From: Pseudoalteromonas sp. Z1A8
Lineage (GTDB): Bacteria; Pseudomonadota; Gammaproteobacteria; Enterobacterales; Alteromonadaceae
Assembly: GCF_011378855.1 (NCBI RefSeq)
Contig: NZ_WTLB01000024.1
Location: 19,394 to 68,423 of the forward strand
Direction of reading: 5' to 3'
DNA length: 49,030 nt
Under the pieces are notes generated by a model that was not told the DNA's origin, ran no database searches, and saw nothing but the letters and a program-made list of their open reading frames with translations. Shown piece by piece: positions 46,170 through 49,030 of the stretch (position 1 is its first letter; each line of letters starts with the position of its first letter). Both the position numbers and the translations under genes were made by a program.

Positions 46170-48083
46170 ATGACTGCAGCAAAAAAAGAAACATTAGGCT
46201 TTCAAACAGAAGTAAAACAATTATTAAACTTAATGATTCATTCTCTTTATTCTAATAAAGAAATATTTTTACGCGAACTTGTATCAAATGCATCAGATGC
46301 GGCAGACAAGTTACGCTTTTTAGCGCTATCTCAAGGTGACCTTTACCAAGGTGATGCCGATTTACGTGTTCGTATTAGCGCAGATAAAGAAGCTAACACC
46401 ATTACTATTTCTGATAATGGTATTGGTATGACTCGCGATGAAGTAATAAGCTCATTGGGTACTATTGCTAAATCAGGTACTGCTGAGTTTTTCAAAAACT
46501 TAACGGGTGATCAAAGTAAAGATTCACAGCTAATTGGCCAATTTGGTGTTGGTTTTTACTCAGCCTTTATTGTTGCCGATTTAGTGACTGTTCGTACACG
46601 TAAAGCGGGTGAAACAACAGCTTACGAGTGGGAATCTCAAGGTGAAGGCGAATACACACTTCAAGAAATTGAAAAAGAAGGCCGTGGTACCGACATTATT
46701 CTACATCTTCGTGATGAAGAAAAAGAATTTGCTGACGATTACCGCCTGCGTGGCATTGTTACTAAATACTCAGACCATATTTCTACACCAGTACAAATGT
46801 TTAAAGCAGAAGTTCCAGAGTCTGAAGGCGAAGACGGCGAAAAAATCCCAGCAGTACCAGGTGAGTGGGAAAGCATTAACCGTGCAACTGCACTGTGGAC
46901 GCGTGATAAGTCAGAGCTTTCTGATGAAGAATACAAAGAGTTTTACAAGCACGTAAGCCACGACTGGGAAGATCCACTTAGCTGGGCGCATAATAAGGTA
47001 GAAGGTAAAACTGAATACACCAGCCTTTTATACATCCCCAAAAAAGCACCTTTCGATTTATGGAACCGCGACCGTCAAAGTGGTTTAAAACTTTACGTAC
47101 AACGTGTATTTGTAATGGATGATGCTGAGCAGTTTATGCCAAGCTACCTTCGCTTTGTAAAAGGATTACTAGATTCAAACGATTTACCACTGAACGTATC
47201 TCGTGAAATCTTACAAGATAACAAAGTAACGCAAGCCATTCGTAAAGGGTGTACATCGCGCATTATTAAAATGCTTGAGCGTATGGCTAAAAACAAAGCT
47301 GACGATTACCAAGTATTTTGGAACGAGTTTGGCCAAGTAATGAAAGAAGGCCCAGCTGAAGATGCAGCAAATAAAGAAGCTGTGTGTAAGCTATTACGTT
47401 TTTCTTCTACTCATACTGATTCAGAAACGCAAGATGTGTCGCTTGAGCAATATGTTGAGCGCATGAACGAAGGTCAAGATAAAATATACTATGTAGTAGC
47501 TGATACCTTTACTTCTGCGAAAAATTCTCCGCATTTAGAGATTTTCCGCAAAAAAGGAATTGAAGTACTGCTACTAAGTGACCGTGTTGATGAGTGGATG
47601 ATGAGCCACTTAACTGAGTTTGCTGATAAGCAACTACAGTCAATCACGCGTGGTGATTTAGATTTAGGCAAGCTTGACGACGAAGAAACTAAAAAAGCAC
47701 AAGAAGAGTCTGAAAAAGAAATGGCTGGCCTTGTTGAGCGTATTAAAACAGCACTAGGTGAAGACGTTAAAGAAGTACGCTTTACGCACCGATTAACAGA
47801 CTCTCCAGCATGTGTTGTAAGCGACGACAACGACATGAGCTCACAAATGCAAAAGCTAATGGAATCTGTTGGTCAAGCAGCGCCAGAAGCTAAACCTGTG
47901 TTTGAGCTAAACCCAGAGCATCAACTTGTTAAGCATTTGAATGACGAACAAGATGAAGATAAGTTTTCACAGTGGTCACATGTTTTACTAGACCAAGCAT
48001 TACTTGCAGAGCGCGGTACACTTAAAGATCCAACAGGATTTGTTACCCGCTTAAACAAGCTTATGCTTGAACTAAGCAAATAG
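46170..48083 (+). CDS. htpG: Molecular chaperone HtpG (Hsp90)
   Basis: 637 residues (E. coli 624). N-terminal GHKL ATPase motifs are [20 protein letters not shown] (about 30-49), [11 protein letters not shown] (about 87-97) and [16 protein letters not shown] (about 121-136). The middle domain carries [33 protein letters not shown] and [11 protein letters not shown], and a C-terminal dimerisation region follows. It is driven by a sigma-32 promoter directly upstream and ends at its own terminator. An acidic insertion near residues 212-225 ([13 protein letters not shown]) lengthens it slightly. Confidence 0.97.
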   Translation: MTAAKKETLGFQTEVKQLLNLMIHSLYSNKEIFLRELVSNASDAADKLRFLALSQGDLYQGDADLRVRISADKEANTITISDNGIGMTRDEVISSLGTIAKSGTAEFFKNLTGDQSKDSQLIGQFGVGFYSAFIVADLVTVRTRKAGETTAYEWESQGEGEYTLQEIEKEGRGTDIILHLRDEEKEFADDYRLRGIVTKYSDHISTPVQMFKAEVPESEGEDGEKIPAVPGEWESINRATALWTRDKSELSDEEYKEFYKHVSHDWEDPLSWAHNKVEGKTEYTSLLYIPKKAPFDLWNRDRQSGLKLYVQRVFVMDDAEQFMPSYLRFVKGLLDSNDLPLNVSREILQDNKVTQAIRKGCTSRIIKMLERMAKNKADDYQVFWNEFGQVMKEGPAEDAANKEAVCKLLRFSSTHTDSETQDVSLEQYVERMNEGQDKIYYVVADTFTSAKNSPHLEIFRKKGIEVLLLSDRVDEWMMSHLTEFADKQLQSITRGDLDLGKLDDEETKKAQEESEKEMAGLVERIKTALGEDVKEVRFTHRLTDSPACVVSDDNDMSSQMQKLMESVGQAAPEAKPVFELNPEHQLVKHLNDEQDEDKFSQWSHVLLDQALLAERGTLKDPTGFVTRLNKLMLELSK

Positions 48084-48146
48084 TCAGTTAGCTACTTAAC
48101 TTAGTCCTGAATTTGGACAAGAAAGTATAAATTATATACTTTAAAT

Positions 48147-48172
48147 AAAAGGGAACGTGCGTTCCCTTTTTT
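48147..48172 (+). terminator. htpG terminator
   Basis: Stem GGGAAC (48151-48156), loop GTGC, GTTCCC (48161-48166), flanked by AAAA and TTTTTT. Confidence 0.92.
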
Positions 48173-48263
48173 AATGCGCTGTAAATACACCTGCGACTCA
48201 TCAATTAGTATAAGTTGCTTGAGTATCGGCGGCGCTTGTGGAAGAATTCAGGCTTTAAAATAA

Positions 48264-48932
<669 letters not shown>

Positions 48933-48969
48933 TTATAAAAGCACACTAAAAAACCGCCAATTGGCTAAC

Positions 48970-49007
48970 ACCGATCAGTTAAGGTATTTTTGATCGGTTG
49001 ACCGATC
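48970..49007. promoter_or_regulatory. ACCGATC half-sites: operator or attenuator after adk
   Basis: Three related elements are present: ACCGATCA (48970-48977), its complement TGATCGGT (48991-48998), and ACCGATC (49001-49007) followed by TTTT. The middle copy can pair with either neighbour. TTGACC (48998-49003) could also be a -35 box. They could be an adk terminator, an attenuator, or a TetR-type operator for the next gene outside the window. Confidence 0.45.
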
Positions 49008-49030
49008 TTTTGGTTGCTTCACAATACCCT

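Overview
The window looks like chromosomal DNA from a marine gammaproteobacterium of the Alteromonadales, most likely Pseudoalteromonas. This is inferred from the AT-rich composition, the close protein resemblance to Alteromonadales/Vibrio/Shewanella families, the gene order apt-dnaX-ybaB-recR ... htpG-adk, a TonB2-type operon with a TtpC-like subunit, and AT-rich interspersed repeats ending in TACCAATCTGC. Most of the window is ordinary core genome. No phage, integrase, transposase or CRISPR array is visible.

Layout: 1-240 carries two identical minus-strand tRNA-Tyr genes. 340-4250 holds small conserved proteins, a response-regulator diguanylate cyclase, a YchJ-type SEC-C protein, a SulA-like protein and a Sel1-repeat protein. 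A cluster of LexA-like half-sites in a non-canonical arrangement lies upstream of the SulA-like gene. 4360-12970 holds a purine permease, an unknown coiled-coil membrane protein, CysB, L-serine deaminase, a NUDIX hydrolase, PabB and class I fumarase. 13150-16225 holds a leucine dehydrogenase with a LiuR-like palindrome upstream, a CatA-like acetyltransferase and an MtfA-like peptidase. 16329-22625 holds a secreted propeller-amidohydrolase, a small unknown protein, a Nif3-like protein, ElyC and MetR. 22626-27475 holds a GAF-GGDEF-EAL protein, PyrC and a cold-shock protein. 27476-28911 is a 1.4-kb non-coding stretch containing nested inverted-repeat elements. 28912-33884 is a six-gene TonB2 energy-transduction operon (DUF3450, TtpC-like, ExbB, ExbD, TonB, TPR), followed by a lipoprotein that resembles DUF885 but lacks its metal-binding core.

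The most notable system is at 36601-38839. It encodes a secreted repeat peptide with six 23-residue units and twelve EGKCG motifs, followed by a DUF692 multinuclear iron oxidase and a DUF2063 partner. This matches the HvfABC type of RiPP pathway, in which EGKCG cysteines are converted to copper-binding oxazolone/thioamide groups. A strong hairpin-plus-T-run separates the precursor gene from the enzyme genes. An untracked 40-residue membrane peptide gene (38912-39034) follows.

The last 10 kb is the replication/recombination/chaperone block: apt, dnaX (with an intact A AAA AAG frameshift signal and hairpin for the gamma subunit), ybaB, recR, an inserted LplT-PlsC fusion and RluA-type synthase, htpG behind a textbook sigma-32 promoter, and adk. 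The window ends in a set of ACCGATC half-sites that could be an operator or attenuator for whatever lies beyond.
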